From NCBI GenBank assembly GCA_039720395.1, contig CM077820.1, positions 13,415,848 through 13,479,847 of the forward strand: 64,000 nt of DNA, read 5' to 3'. Under the pieces are notes generated by a model. It did not search any database. It was not told the origin of the DNA and saw only the letters and a list, made by a program, of their open reading frames with translations. Positions 22,690 through 35,523 of the stretch are shown piece after piece (position 1 is the stretch's first letter; each line of letters begins with the position of its first letter). A program made the translations under genes and the position numbers. The stretch is from Liquidambar formosana (taxonomy: Eukaryota > Streptophyta > Magnoliopsida > Saxifragales > Altingiaceae).

Positions 22690-23252
22690 ACGGAAAGGGA
22701 ACACCATATGGGGCCAGAAGATCTGGACTCATCCAAATTCGTCTAAACCAAGGGATGGCTTCCCAATGGCCGATGACACTCGCACCGATGGGTTTACAAG
22801 AGCAGGTAAGTTAATTAACTATCCCTTTGTCTTTTTTGTTTTTTATTTTTTATTTTTATATTTCTCAAATGCATAATTAATTTAGAAAAATGCTGTTGAT
22901 CCCCAATTTCTTTATTGCATTTCTCTAATGACATGGCTATTAGTATGGCAAGCAATTAGAAAATAACAAAAAAATGGGTATGTTGATGTGGGATAGAAAA
23001 GAAATTGGGGGTTAAAAAAAAGGCATTTGAGCAGTAGTATGGGAAAAAGAAATTAGGGAAAAATTTTAAATTACTTCTTAGACCAATATCACTGCTCAAA
23101 TAAATAATGCTATTATTGATGTACATATAAAACTGCAGAATTTTTTCAGGACATCATAAGGGTTGAAGCAAAATATCTCTGCATTCATTGGGACTTTGTG
23201 ACCTCGTGGGAATACCCACTGTTGTGTTCAATAGCATAACAAGAGAGCAGGA
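22690..23252 (+). promoter_or_regulatory. 5' flank of NLR B, shared with other copies
   Basis: It contains GCAGGTAAGTTAATTAACTA (22804) and downstream blocks that recur at 25225 and, in part, at 27770-27960. The stretch AAGCAAAATATCTCTGCATTC (23167) recurs at 28273. It identifies a duplicated NLR 5' leader family distinct from that of copies A and D. No TATA box was singled out. Confidence 0.55.
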
Positions 23253-24716
23253 ATGGCGGAGATTGCAGTGAGCCATGTTATTGAGAAGTTGGTTCCCTTG
23301 TTAGTCAAAGAAGTAAAACTATTAAAAGGTGTTCGTAAAGAAGTTGCAGACATCAAAGATGAATTGGAGAGCATTCAATCTTTCCTGAATGATGCAGATG
23401 CAAGGGCAGAGAAAGAACATATCAACAACACTGTGAAGACTTGGGTGAAACAAGTAAGGGAAATAGCTTACCACATAGAAGATGTCGTGGATGAATACAT
23501 GCTTCGGGTGGCACAACGTCGTCATCGGCGGGGATTCAATGGTTTCCTTCATAAAGTTGCTCGCTCAATCAGAAAATTAAAAATGAGCCATGAGATAGCT
23601 TATGGAATTCAAGATATCAAAACATCACTCCGTGAAGTCAAGGAAAGAAGTTTAAGATACAGCTTCAATTCCTCAGGTCAAGCATCAAGTAGCAGTGCTA
23701 ACAGTATTATAGGGCAGGACACTCTAGTGGCTTCCCTTTTCATCCAGGAAGCTGAAATTGTGGGTATTGAAACTCCAAGAGAAGAATTGATAAGGTCGTT
23801 GTAAAGGGAGCACCTAGTAGGACGGTGATTTCGGTGGTGGGCATGGGTGGACTTGGCAAGACTACCCTTGTCAAGAAAGTTTATGACCACCAGACTATTA
23901 TTGGCCACTTTGATTGTCATGTTTGGATTTCTGTGTCTCAATCATACAAGATGGAGGAACTTCTAAGAGTCATGATAAAGCAATTCTACACGGAAAGGAA
24001 AGAGACTGCCCCCGAAGGGATTGACACGATGGAAGGGATGCTGCTAATTGAAAAACTAAGGGAATATTTACAACAAAAGAGGTATGTGGCCATTTTTGAT
24101 GACGTATGGAGAATAGATTTTTGGAGAATCATGAGACATGCTTTACCAGATAATAACAAAGGCAGTAGGATAGTAATCACAACACGTAGTGATGATGTCG
24201 CCTCCTCTTGCAAAGAATCTCCATTTGATCGTGTTCACAAGCTAGAGCCTTTGCCTATAGCAGAGGCCTGGGAAATCTTCTGCAAGAAGGCGTTCCACTC
24301 TTAACTTTGGAGGGTGTTGTCCGCCGGAGTTGGAAAAATTGTCTCTTGAAATTGTAGGAAAATGTGCAGGATTGCCACTTGCTATTGTGGCCATAGGTGG
24401 TCTTTTGTCAACTAAAAGTAAGGATGTTTCCCATTGGATGAAATTTCGCAATAGCCTTGGGTTAGAGTTAGAAAACAATCCTCATCTTACAGATGTTACA
24501 AGAATTATCTTACTCAGCTATCATGATTTGCCTTATTATCTAAAATCCTGCTTCTTGTACTTTGGAATATATCGGGAGGACTATTTTGTTAATTGTGCAA
24601 AATTGCTTCAATTATGGATAGCTGAGGGTTTTGTAGAAGAGAAGAAAGGAAAGACATTGGAAGAGGTTGCAGAAGATTACTTAACTGAGCTTATTCATAG
24701 AAGCTTAGTTCAAGTT
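23253..24716 (+). pseudogene. NLR copy B: CC-NB-ARC pseudogene lacking LRR
   Basis: It starts MAEIAVSHVIEKLVPLL, an Rx-type coiled coil with EDVVDEY near codon 76. A 1-nt deletion near 23800 (relative to NLR D) shifts the frame. The NB-ARC domain continues with GMGGLGKTT (from about 23842), FDDVW and GSRIVITTR. A 1-nt insertion near 24300 shifts it again before GLPLAIVAIGG and the CFLYFGIYREDY block. Homology to the receptor stops near 24716, before the MHD motif and the whole LRR, and continues as sequence related to the NLR D intron. At the position where copies C and D have an intron (…LT/DVTR…), copy B is contiguous. It cannot make a full receptor; a short CC-NB product would need frame correction. 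Confidence 0.88.
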
Positions 24717-24871
24717 TCAAAGACTCTAAACTGTGTATATAATTTATGATATGGGTCCACTCTAAGAAACGTGGCAAGTCTTAATTTGTCATGCCAATGG
24801 TATGATAGTCCATTGATATTTGCTAAATTTGTTAATATCAAACTTATGGAGAGGTATTGATATCTATTTGT
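24717..24871. repeat. Segment shared with 60431-60630
   Basis: Both have CAAAGACTCTAAACTGTG and CGTGGCAAGTCTTAATTTGT, followed by a block around GTCATGCCAATG and TTTGCTAAATTTGTTAA. The copy at 60431 has about 45 extra bases in the middle. Here the segment is fused directly to the broken NLR B exon; there it lies within the NLR D intron. Confidence 0.75.
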
Positions 24872-25149
24872 TGATATTAAAGGAAGTTAGGGATGAAGGT
24901 AGATTTTATCTATTATATATTAAAAAAAAAATTAAAAAATTAAAAAATAGAATCTTTTCTATTTTTCATATTTTTCATAAGATCTTGAAAAATTAAAATA
25001 AATGAAGGGTGCAAATAAATTTAATTAAGGGGTGACAATAACCACCCCTTACCACTTATGGTGGGGATTTATAAAGCGTTAAGATGGGTCAGCTTTAATC
25101 GAAAAACTGCATTTGCAATCAAATTAATTCAACCGAATTGGATGCTGAG
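24872..25149. other. AT-rich spacer
   Basis: It contains A-runs and an ACCACCCCTTACCACTTATGG-like stretch. No gene is seen. Confidence 0.35.
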
Positions 25150-25990
25150 GTGGTTATCAAAATTTGTCTAAAACAAGAAATGCTCCCCAATGGGCAAGGG
25201 CACTCACACTGTTGGGCTTGCAAGAGCAGGTAAGTTAATTAACTACCCTATTTTATATTTTTAACATAAATAATTTAAGAAATGATCCCAAAATATTTCG
25301 TTATTACTTTTCTGTAATGATATGACCATTGGCATAGCAACCAATTAGGGGAAAAAAAAATCAAAAAAAACAAAAAATCAAAAAATTGATGTGGCATGGA
25401 AATGGAATTGAGGATAAAAAGGTATTTGAGCAGTGCTATTGGTAAAAGAAAATAGGGAAAAAAAATTAAATTACTTCTTAGACCAATAGCACTGCTCAAA
25501 TACATAATGAAGTGCTTAGTGGTGCCAAGAATTAAATTAAAAATTAACACAGTTAAAAATAATGTAATCGATGGAAGAACCTCTGTTAATAAAATAGCTT
25601 CATATTTCAAAAGAGTCTTCGAAATGGGGATTTTTTAGGCAATTTCAAGTTTTTGTTTTGTTCAAGGCAATTATCATCACCTCCTCGGAAAATTATAATC
25701 TGATGCATTATTGATGCATGTGTGAAGTTGCAGATATTTAGGATAACATGTGGGTGGAAAATTATAAGTGATTGGAAAAAAAATCTACACCACTTATGTC
25801 AAGCCAGCTGTAAAAAAGAAATCTACACCACTTGATGGCCTACCTTCAATATAAGTGATTGGAAAAAAATGCAAGCATCGATTGACTTAGAAATACAAAG
25901 ACAAGTTGCAAATGGCACTTCATTTGGGAAGGTAGGCTAGCAACAAAATCAAATAAGCTGTTGTGTTCAGTAGTATAACACCACCAGCAG
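25150..25990 (+). promoter_or_regulatory. Orphan NLR 5' flank remnant
   Basis: 25186-25510 matches the NLR B 5' flank (22755-23110). 25790-25990 resembles the copy A leader: both have a GCCAGCTGT block, an ATCTACACC block, and a TTGACTTAG/G block. No coiled-coil exon follows, so a further NLR copy was lost or rearranged here. Confidence 0.5.
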
Positions 25991-27310
25991 AGCACGTTGT
26001 TTCAAGTTATAGCATTTGACATTATAGCATGCATGTGCTAAAATAGAAATATCACAAGTAAAATAATACAAATCACTGGAGATGCTTTAGAAAGTGAATC
26101 TTGTCATTTCAGAATATTAAACTGACCAAGAGCACATTAGTTGACACTCCACAAAAAAAAAAAAAAAAATAAAATAAAAACACTTCTCTCTCCCTTCAAT
26201 CCACTAGATTTGCCAGGATTGCATTTAAGTTTCATTTTCCCTTTCTATTTCCATAGGTATTGACTATTAACTTCCCATAAGGCCATAACAGCCCGGCCAT
26301 ATGTACGGCTAAGGGCAATATTACGTGTAATTTGTATCTTACCAATTCTCTTAAGCTATGTTTGGTATACCGGATTAAAAAGTTGGATATGATTGGATTA
26401 TTAGATGAACAAAAAGTTTTTGGTTGATTTGTTTGAAGTGGGGAAGATAGCCTCTTGGATAATTTTCTATCATATTTTTATTTTTAAATGAGATAGTATC
26501 CTAAGATAAAAACATACCACCTCTCTTGACGGATTTATTGTATCCTATATGTGGAGGATATAACTACTTGGACGGGTGGTGGCTAACTGGCTAACCCTAT
26601 AGAGATTTAGAAGTTGAACCCAAGATTATCTATTTCTTGAGGCATAGTTTCCCAGAATTATTGATCCACCCTTTGAGATTGTTTTCGGAATTAAAGGGTT
26701 ACCATGGCTGTAATCCTCATATTTGCAAATTGGAAGCCAGGTATTATTACGTATAGTTTAATTGTTGGTGGATGGTTTCTGTGAAGGTCAGAAATGAATG
26801 AGATTGGCCTCAAACTTGTGGTGCCGAGTGTTGAGTGCTTGTGGGCCTCAACATTATATAATTCACTGGCTTTCGTCGGCAGGCAAAGTTGGGATTCTTT
26901 GCAATAGAAGCTGAGAGGTAACGTTCTCATGGTGGGGCTTTTGAAAGCTTAGACTCTGGAAAAGTCGTCAGAGATGTGGGTCCTATTAGGATGCAAGTAT
27001 ATATGAAATTCGTGTACACAAATTTTAACACAAGTACAGGGGATTTGCTCTTCCAATAGAATTTCAGGATCCACCGGCTATCGGATGAGGCATTGGATGC
27101 TTCCAATCAACGAGTGGGTTTTTAATGTAATTTTGACAAGGTAACGTAGTGTCACAAGTGAAATAAACTGGGGTTATAGGACTAAAAAATATTATGATAA
27201 TCTAATTTTGCTTCACTTTCATTGATTTATGATACCACTTCAATCATATTATAGTTACATGTAAGTTTTTCTCACAATCAATGTGCATGAAATGAACTTA
27301 TTAGAACATT
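25991..27310. other. Intergenic, no gene seen
   Basis: It contains an A-run at 26152-26180 and mixed low-copy-looking sequence. 26350-26400 begins GCTATGTTTGGTATACCGGATT-like, as in one end of a MITE, without a convincing partner. Nothing coding is supported. Confidence 0.35.
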
Positions 27311-27540
27311 ATGGCGTTGATTCAAGATATTTGGAATCTCAATAATAAATTTGATGAAATTGAATTTAAACATGTTTTTAAGCAAACGAATAGAGCTATG
27401 GACTTTGCTGCGAATATGGGTCATTCTTGGAATGTTCCTTGTATTTGGGAGACTAGATTTTCTAGCACTCTTTGGAAAATTTATATCGGAAATAAATATG
27501 GTGTAGACTTCCCTCAATGTACTAATTAATTTTTATCAAT
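27311..27540 (+). mobile_element. LINE remnant: RNase H-like C-terminus
   Basis: The frame 27311-27529 carries FKHVFKQTNRAMDFAANMG, like the end of the RNase H domain of plant non-LTR retrotransposons, where a conserved HVxRxxNxxAD block is usual. The Asp near the end is retained. It is followed by ATGAAATTTCTTCTTC and an A-rich tail, consistent with the 3' end of a truncated LINE. The rest of the element is absent. Confidence 0.5.
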
Positions 27541-27759
27541 GAAATTTCTTCTTCTATAAAAAACAAAAATAAAAATAAAACACATGCATACTATAATGCT
27601 ACTATATGTGAGGGTGCAATTTGGATAGGTTGACAGCTTAACCCAAGCTCAATCCAACGTGTCAAACTTCCTAATCAAGCAACCAAGTTTTGGATCTATA
27701 TATATACATATATATATATATATAGGAAAATGTCATAATATTTCTCTAATGGTTTTGCG

Positions 27760-28335
27760 TAACGATGTGACTACTTGGCATAGTATGCAATTAGAAGATA
27801 TCAAAAAATCAATTTGTTGATGTGGCATTGGAAAAGGAATGAGGGTTAAAAATGTATTCAAACAGTGCTAGTTATTGGTAAAATAAAACTTATTAAATTA
27901 CTTGACCCATAGTCCTTCGATCTGCTCAAATACTTAATGAAGAGCTTAGCGGTGCCAAGAAGTAAATTAAAAATGATCAAAGTTAAAATTAATGAAATCA
28001 ATGGAAGAATGACAGATAGGTCCAGCTACGAGTAAACAATTACAGTTCAATATAAATGATTACTAACTTGTTAGTAAATTACTACTAACTTAATTAAGAA
28101 TGACTACTAATTGCAATTGAACTATAATTGTTTGCCCCTAGCCGAACATATCTGTAATTCTCCCGAAGTTCCATATTTCAAAGAGTCTTTCACAGTGGGC
28201 ATTTTTTAGGCAATTTCTGTTTTGCAAACAATTTGATGGCTCAAAAGATATTTTCAGGATATGATGCGGGTGAAAGCAAAATATCTCTGCATTCATTAGG
28301 CCTTGTGACCATGTGGGAATTGTTGTGCGGAATAG
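27760..28335 (+). promoter_or_regulatory. 5' flank remnant of NLR copy C
   Basis: It contains blocks shared with the NLR B 5' flank, including AAGCAAAATATCTCTGCATTC (28273) and CTTGTGACC. In B the coding exon begins about 70 bases after the matching point. Here no coiled-coil or NB-ARC exon follows, so exon 1 of copy C has been deleted. An AT microsatellite at 27697-27723 lies just upstream. Confidence 0.5.
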
Positions 28336-28717
28336 TTTTAACTATCAACAGCAAGAAGTTTAGTTCCCAAATAACACGGTAACAAAAAGTAAGTTAGGAA
28401 CCCAACCCACAAAAGCTGACAGAGTTTACGTGGTTAATTAATTTACGTGGTTCCACTAGGCAGCAGAGATAAATTCAACACAATAAGAGTGATTACAATA
28501 TGGATTGAAGCACTGATACCCAAATCCCCATACACCCAATTTATACTCAATACTCAATTGACACCCTTTGCTTTCTGTGAGATGCATTTTTGGATACATT
28601 ACAAATAATTTTGGATGCTTTATTGTGTTTGACACAATACACTTATAATTTTATTTGTTTATTTATTTTTTTATTTTTACATACTCTTCTGTTCACTCCT
28701 CCCTACTTTATGTAAAG

Positions 28718-28945
28718 TAGGAATGGAATGGTTGGAATGGAATGGATGGAATGGAATCTCATTCCAATTCATTCCAAACAACATGTTTGGATGAAGTAAT
28801 AAAATGGGAATGGAATCAAACATTAGTAGTCCATTATAATGATATTCATTCCACAATGTTTATTTCAAACTCATTCTATTCCAAACTATTTTGAGTATGG
28901 AATCAGATTCCATTCCCATCCATTCCATTCCAACCAACAAACATG
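28718..28945. mobile_element. GGAATG-rich foldback MITE
   Basis: The left end is GGAATGGAATGGTTGGAATGG and the right end is its imperfect complement CCATTCCATTCCAACC. Internal symmetry is partial. No target duplication is evident. It lies in the gap where exon 1 of NLR copy C would be expected. Confidence 0.5.
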
Positions 28946-29049
28946 GTCTTAGGTTTGCCAAAGTCCAAAGATTATATATGGCTTTTTAGTCATGGAAAGG
29001 TCTTGGAACATTGATTTTCATCTTTGCAAAAATGGGGTGTCTCCAACTA

Positions 29050-31300
29050 TTTCATAAATTTTCCGTAAGAGAAAAATTCTCAAAAATTAATAACTTCTTA
29101 ATGTGTTCAAATTGTAGAGAAAAAGTTTCCAAATAGTACAGATCTTGATAAGAAGACCAAAATAGATGGTGATTCTGTTTTAAAAAAATATTTTATGTTG
29201 ACTATGGATATTATTTTTAGGACTTTGGTTATGTTTTATTTTTAGATCCATGTAATCATTGAATGTATCAAGGCTACCATAGCGTTTAATAAATATAGAT
29301 ATTTTCCCTTAAGTTCTTGGCATTTAGGATTTTTCTTTAATCGATGAAATTGTTAAATTTCGTGTTTTTAAGGTGTTAAAATAGTATGGTAAATATATTA
29401 TTACAAATCAGTGTATGTGCCCTTGCTAATTATATGCTCATTGACATTTAATTGCAGTTGTATTATTTGTATGAGATTATATGATGAATATGATTAAATG
29501 GTGGCCTATTGCATAAAATTGAAATTAGGATAATATAATCTTTTGTGGGAGTCATTATTGAACAATTCTCATTGTGTCATACTGTAAATTATTTTTGTGT
29601 GTGAGTGCTAAAGTTGTATACTATAGATTTATAATTGCTGCCTATATTCTTATTTTGTCAGGTTTTATGATCTATACGGACAACACGAATCAAATTTATT
29701 TAGCCTTTTTAGGTATTATATGTCACTTATATGTTGGACTTTATGTGAAGCATGATGATGGTGGGTAAAAGGTTATCTACAAATTAACCACATCATTATT
29801 ACCGTAATGCACAATAGGGTGTGTGAAATGTGGCAAAAATCAATGTCATATTAAAAATAAAAAAGGGCATTAGAAAATTTATGTAACTCTTATTGAGTGA
29901 ATGCGCCATGACTAGCACCTAGGTTTGATTTGAAATCATTGATCGAGGGGCATAGAATTAGAGATTATAAATTAGCCATCCCAGTAGACACACAATCTTT
30001 GTTATTGAAGATCCATGACGGAGGTTCAATTAATTGGTCAAAACAAATAGTAAGCTGGTGACTAGGAGGAGCACTAAAATATTTCAAGGGGTATTCCCTA
30101 ATCACATTCTTATGGTGATTATACTCATCATTATGAGGGTTTAGAAAGAGGTTCGTTTTGAATGAGTTCAAGGTATGAATTTTTCAAGGTATTTTTTAAA
30201 TATCACCTTTGGAGGTCTCACCTAAATGAGTGTACAAGTGAGTTTAAAACTGTAGGGAAATAAGCTACTCCTTTAAAGCATTCATGATCGAAACAAGATA
30301 TGTGTACATAACTGTTAAAACACCAACCAAATTAGAGTCAAGTGAATTCATCGAACTATTGGTAAGTCAAAGTTTGAGTTCAAGGGCCTTGTTCAAGACT
30401 TAGCTCACTATAGTTCGTTAAGATAGAAACTAACACTAAGTATAAATTTGACTCCAGAAGGTTTGCACCCATTGCACAATATATGCGCCCACTAGAAATT
30501 TTGATTAAATATTAAACCTTGTGGGGAATTGCTAGATATGATTTAACAATTTAATGTTTTTAATTACTTTATTTTATTAATTTGTTTTATTTAATTTCAA
30601 TATTTATGTTGATATGTGTTTTTGGTGGTTATTTTTGTGGGCTTGAAGGGATTTTTTTTAATTAAAATTTTTAATTTCTTTTTTGGATATATGAAGAGGA
30701 GTTACATTCTTATTACTCTATATAAGCCTATGTTCTTCCACGCCTATAGGATAAATACGTATAAAGAGAAAAGAAGAATATATGCTGAAATTTTTCAACC
30801 TTCTTTCCCTACAATTCTTTTATATATCTCATATAATATTGTTGAGTTCTTTTTATAAGTTTTGTAAGGCATAATTTAACTAATTTTGAGCGTGAGGATG
30901 ATTTGAAGTTCATGGGGAGCCTTACTAGCACACAACATCCCTAGAGGATCGTTGCATCTTAGAAGTAGAGCGTCAAACAACCTAGTAGTTCAGAAAAGCA
31001 CACTTTTCTAAGCTCTAATTTTGTATTAAATTATTGTATTTGAGTATTGTTTCTTTTATTGTTAGCCATGTTAAGTAAATGTGGAATTTTATGATACCCA
31101 CACAAAAAATGCGTGCCGTATCCTATGTGGTAAGTAGGCACATTTATGGTAACCCCCGGTTACATTTATGGTAACTAGTCACAAATCTATGACCATTTAT
31201 CACAAAATGCGATCACTTACCATTTGGGTATGATACTTCTACGATATCATAGAATTTTTCCAAGTAAATTAATATAAATTCTCATCATTATTTTAATAGG
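29050..31300 (+). other. Intron remnant of NLR copy C
   Basis: 29050-29425 parallels 54185-54560, and 29430-31300 parallels 60668-62432 of the NLR D intron. The second half also parallels 50190-52750 of the D intron if the Helitron there is set aside. The segment ends in an AG directly before the exon 2 homology. No coding function is seen; the 80-codon frame at 30616 is AT-rich chance sequence. Confidence 0.6.
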
Positions 31301-32806
31301 TATTACAAGAATTCTCTTGCTTAGTTATCATGATTTGCCTTACTACTTGAAGTCTTGTTTCTTGTACTTTGGCGTATATCCGGAGGATTTTTCTATCAAT
31401 TGGGCAAAACTAATTCAACTATGGATAGCTAAGGGTTTCATAAAAGGAAAGAAAGGCAAAACACTAGAAGAAGTTGGAGAAGATTATTTGATTGTGCTCA
31501 TCCATAGAAGCTTGGTTCAAGTGTTACAGATAGATTTTGATGGAAAAGTTAGAAGCTGTAGAGTTCATGATTTAATGCGTGAAATTATCCTTTCAAAATC
31601 AAAGGATTTGAGTTTCTGTTGAGTTGTGGTGGGAAATGACTCAAGTTTTGATGGAAAAACTCGGCGCCTATCAATCCATAAGAGTGTTGATAATGTTGCA
31701 GAGAAAATTTGTAACACTCTAGTTCGTTCAGTTTTTCTTTTTATGGTTGATAAATTTCCAGTGTCCTCAATGGCTACATTCATTGAGAATTTCAAGTTTC
31801 TAAAAGTATTGGATTTTGAAAATGCACCTCTGGATTATCTTCATGAAGAAATGGGAAATCTATTCCATTTAAGGTATTTGAGTGTGAGAAATACAAAAAT
31901 AAAAATGCTTCCTAAGTCCATAGGTAAACTATACAACCTCCAAACTTTGGATCTGAAATAGTCCCTTGTGCGTGAACTACCAATTGAGATCAATCTACTC
32001 TGCTATCTTGACAAAGAATATAAACCTCATTACAATAGTTTGCAGGGAGTGAAGATAAAGAAAGGATAGGGTGTTTAGAGGCCTTGCAGAAGTTGTATTA
32101 TGTGGAGGCAAATCATGGGATTAGTCTAATCACAGAATTAAGCAAGTTAAAGCAGTTGAGGAGGTTGGGCATTATGAAACTGACAGGAGAGCACGGGATG
32201 GCTCTCTGTGCATGCATTGAAAAGATGAACCATCTTCAATCGTTACGGCTATATTCAGTAGGTGCATGTGAGATTCTTGATATACAACATATTTTATCTC
32301 CGCCTTATTGCCTTCGAAGTCTCATTCTGCAGGGCCGAATAGCCAAGTTTCCAAACTGGATTGCCCAACTACAAAATTTAGTCAAAATAATTTTCCAGTT
32401 TACAGGGTTAACAGATGACCCGCTAAAAGTCCTTCAAGCTCTGCCACTTGGCCTCTATGACGCATACGAAGGTGAACAATTGTATTTCCAGGAAGGTGGG
32501 TTTCAGAAACTCAAGGTGCTACATCTGAGACACTTAAACGGATTGAAGAGCGTGATCATAGACGAAGGTGCTCTGCCCCTTCTTGGAAAGCTAAACATTG
32601 GGCCTTGCCCGCAACTAGAGACGGTGACCTCGGGAATCCATCACTTGTGGAACCTTACATGTCTTCGCTTTTATGATATGCCACAAGAATTTGCTCTTCA
32701 AATGGCAGCAAATGGGGGCGAGCTTTATTGGATTGTTGTGCGTATACCAGATGTCCATTTCCTTTATCGTCTTGAAGGAACATTTAATAGCTACACGATT
32801 TGGTGA
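31301..32806 (+). pseudogene. NLR copy C: exon 2 (end of NB-ARC plus LRR), broken
   Basis: It is homologous to exon 2 of NLR D: LSYHDLPYYLKSCFLYFG (ARC2), a winged-helix stretch, VHDLMREI (MHD-like), then LRRs ending at 32806. It is disrupted by TGA at 31620-31622 and TAG at 31959-31961. A deletion and frameshift lie around 31990-32080, and part of one LRR is lost near 32450. No coiled-coil or P-loop exon is present upstream, only the remnant 5' flank at 27760-28335 and intron-like sequence. It is a clear relic. Confidence 0.88.
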
Positions 32807-32859
32807 TTCAAATATCTCCTTAAAAGCAATTGCCAAGGTGAGTTTTAAATAACACTAAT

Positions 32860-32959
32860 GCTATATTTGGATAAGAAATTTTTAGGTGGAATTTGTCTTT
32901 GAGAATGAATTCCTTTTCAAAGACAAATTCCACCTAAAAATTCCTTATCCAAACATAGC
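32860..32959. mobile_element. Short foldback MITE
   Basis: It is almost entirely an inverted repeat: GCTATATTTGGATAAG at the left pairs with CTTATCCAAACATAGC at the right, with about 45-bp stems. It lies about 50 bases after the NLR C stop. No target duplication could be assigned. Confidence 0.65.
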
Positions 32960-33246
32960 GTCTGTTAGCCAAATTGTTTGTTAGCATTTGTTGATATGGT
33001 AACAAATTGTTTACATTTTAAACATATGCTTTTAATGCAAAAAAAAAAAAAAAAAGAAAAAAAAAAAGGGGCACATAGGGAATATAAATTATTGCAAAAA
33101 TAAAATACTGTAAAGCTTTTTTTTTTTCTTCACTAATATTCTTTTTTGCTTCCTTGTAGAAGACTATATGCCCAATTTTTCAATTATTTAATTAAGAGAC
33201 AATCTATGATGGGCACCACCCTATCAAAATTGATGGGATAACCTAC

Positions 33247-33480
33247 TGTGTGAGGGTTTTTACCCCCCTCACTAAAGGTCTTTGTTGATTTGTCTCACAT
33301 CGAGTGTGGACGCCTCCCACCGTTGCCATATTAGCTGAGTGCGTAGGCAGAGGGTGTATGTAATGGGTACACCCTTTGCCTACGCATTCAGATAATATGG
33401 CAAGGGTGGGAGGCGTCCACACTCGATGTGGGACAAATCAACAAAGACCTTCAGTGAGGGGGGTAAAAAACCCTCACACA
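33247..33480. mobile_element. Foldback element, 234 bp, long stems
   Basis: The ends TGTGTGAGGGTTTTTACCCC and the complementary GGGGTAAAAAACCCTCACACA begin stems of about 110 bp that meet around ATGTAATGGG (33359-33368). CCTAC flanks both sides (33242-33246 and 33481-33485) as a 5-bp duplication. Stem identity is high, so the insertion is young or under constraint. The family is not assigned, since 5 bp fits no common plant MITE class. Confidence 0.75.
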
Positions 33481-33485
33481 CCTAC

Positions 33486-35257
33486 TTTATATACAAATGG
33501 TGAGAAAATTTATTGATCAAGGCCATGTTTATAGATCTGACCACGTTAGACTATATAGATTTGTAATTTCATTGGGATCCGTAATGATAATATCATCCAT
33601 CTTTATTTTTATTTGAGAAAATAAAATGGCTCGATCTACGTTTGAGAAAGAAAAATTTGTGGTTGCCTGTGGGGTTTTGTTTGTTCCTTAGCTGTTATGC
33701 TTTAATAAAATTTTCTTTTGCCTATTAAAAAAACAATGTTACCGCGGCTATAGATTTTGATTTAGCACCAGCCCCATCATAGATTATGTCTTTGAGTGTA
33801 GGAAAATACTACGCATTGAATTCTAGGATGCTCTAGCTGTTTCAACTCTTTCACATTGGAATGAGACATAAAATCATTAAGATCACCCATCTAGACTTGA
33901 AATGCATAGCACTATTCTAAATCAAGTGTGCTGTTATAGGAATTATTTTAGTACCTTAATTAATATTAGTTTTTATATATTAAAATTACTCCATTCACTA
34001 CGTAAATTCGTTCATTCTGATCGATGGATGATAGTTGTCAGCAATCAAAATTATACCTGACACCCATCAATCTGTAATTTTCATCCATCATTTTTTTTTT
34101 CTTCATCATCCTTATATTACTCACAAATATTCTGAAATTGAGAGACCCTATTACACTCTTCCATTTATAATGAAGTATTTTGATTGTTAGGCTTTATATG
34201 CGAGCAAAGATAGCCCTGTGAAATTCAATTACTGGAGCAATCTGGATGTAGATAGATTTCCTGACGTCAACTTGTTGCTGGCTGCTGGTGGTGATTGTTG
34301 CTCTTAGTCTTTGTTTGCTTGTTTCCTGGTTTTGATTTCAATTTAATGTTGGTTGAGCAACATATTGGATTTTTCTAAGCATGCATGACTTGGTTTGTAA
34401 TATGCATCATTGGGTACTATTTGCTATGCCTAAACATATGATCCCTCTTTAATGTATTTTCTGAATTTCTCTACCATTGATTTATTATTTTCAACAGCTG
34501 TGGTTTTAATTGGGAAGTAGGGGTATTCCCAGTTCCCACTGGGTTTCAATTCGGAAGCATGAAGCTTGCAATGCTCTATCATGGACATGCTTTGATTGAA
34601 CCTCCAGTACTGTTCCCAATCATAACCCACTCGCATTCAGTTAATATTTAAATAATATTATACACCTAACAATTCAATTAAAAATATATCAACAGTGTTA
34701 TAGAAAAATAATAAATATATTAAACCCTTTTCTATTTTCCCTTTGTTGGTCGAAATTAGTTGAATTCTTCAAAATCTGACTTTACTTTAGTACGACATTT
34801 TTTTTTTTTCTAGCTAAGATATTTTAGTATGAATCTCAGCCCTAGGATGAATCCCTTTTAGCTTCCATTTTTGAAAAGGGAAAAAATAAATAAAAATTAG
34901 CTTCCATTTTATTTTCCTTATGTATGAATGCCTGTTCAAATTTTTGGCATGACTACAGTAACAAGCCATGAAATGAAACTCTGTGTCAGATGTGCTTGTC
35001 ACCAATTTCATCGTATCATCAAAGAAACAAGCTATAGGAAGAAATCTCATTTTTCGCCAATGCATGCACAAACACACTTTTTTATGGTGAAGTGTCAAAT
35101 TATAACAGAGTGCACATCAATTTGAAATTAAAAGTATACTCTACTCACTGCATCAGAATCACAGGGCAAGCTTCCAGAGTGAACAATTATAAGTTTAGTT
35201 CTTTCTCCGCTGAAACAGAGTCCTTAAGCATCGACTAGCCGAAGTGAGTCGGGGTCA
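33486..35257. other. Intergenic, no gene seen
   Basis: 33640-33730 ends TTTAATAAAATTTTCTTTTGCC followed by As, like a LINE 3' tail. The rest is AT-rich. Open frames at 34430-34636 and around 34814-35125 have no recognisable domain and I do not support them as genes. Confidence 0.35.
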
Positions 35258-35466
35258 CAGAGGTCTGCAAGTCTTCCCTATACAAAACCGGACTCAACCG
35301 CTTGGGTTTGGAAAAATGGGTATACAATTTACTACAGCAACTAGATTTTTTTGGAATTTTTGTTTCGCTTATTGCATTAGCTCTGGGCTTGCTATTTTCA
35401 CCTCTGTTTTGTATTCGGCTGTATCCCCCTACATTCCCTGGTTTTAATAATATTTTCCCTTTATTA

Positions 35467-35501
<35 letters not shown>

Positions 35502-35523
35502 ACCAAGCAGAGGTCTGCAAGTC
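35258..35523 (+). mobile_element. Poly(A) retroposon with 16-bp target duplication
   Basis: CAGAGGTCTGCAAGTC occurs at 35258-35273 and again at 35508-35523. Between them is a 190-base body, then a run of about 37 A residues (35464-35500), plus CACCAAG before the right repeat. This is the footprint of LINE-driven retroposition. The body ends TTTCCCTTTATTAATA-A(n). It could be a 5'-truncated LINE or a fragment of a processed transcript; I do not recognise a protein. Confidence 0.75.
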
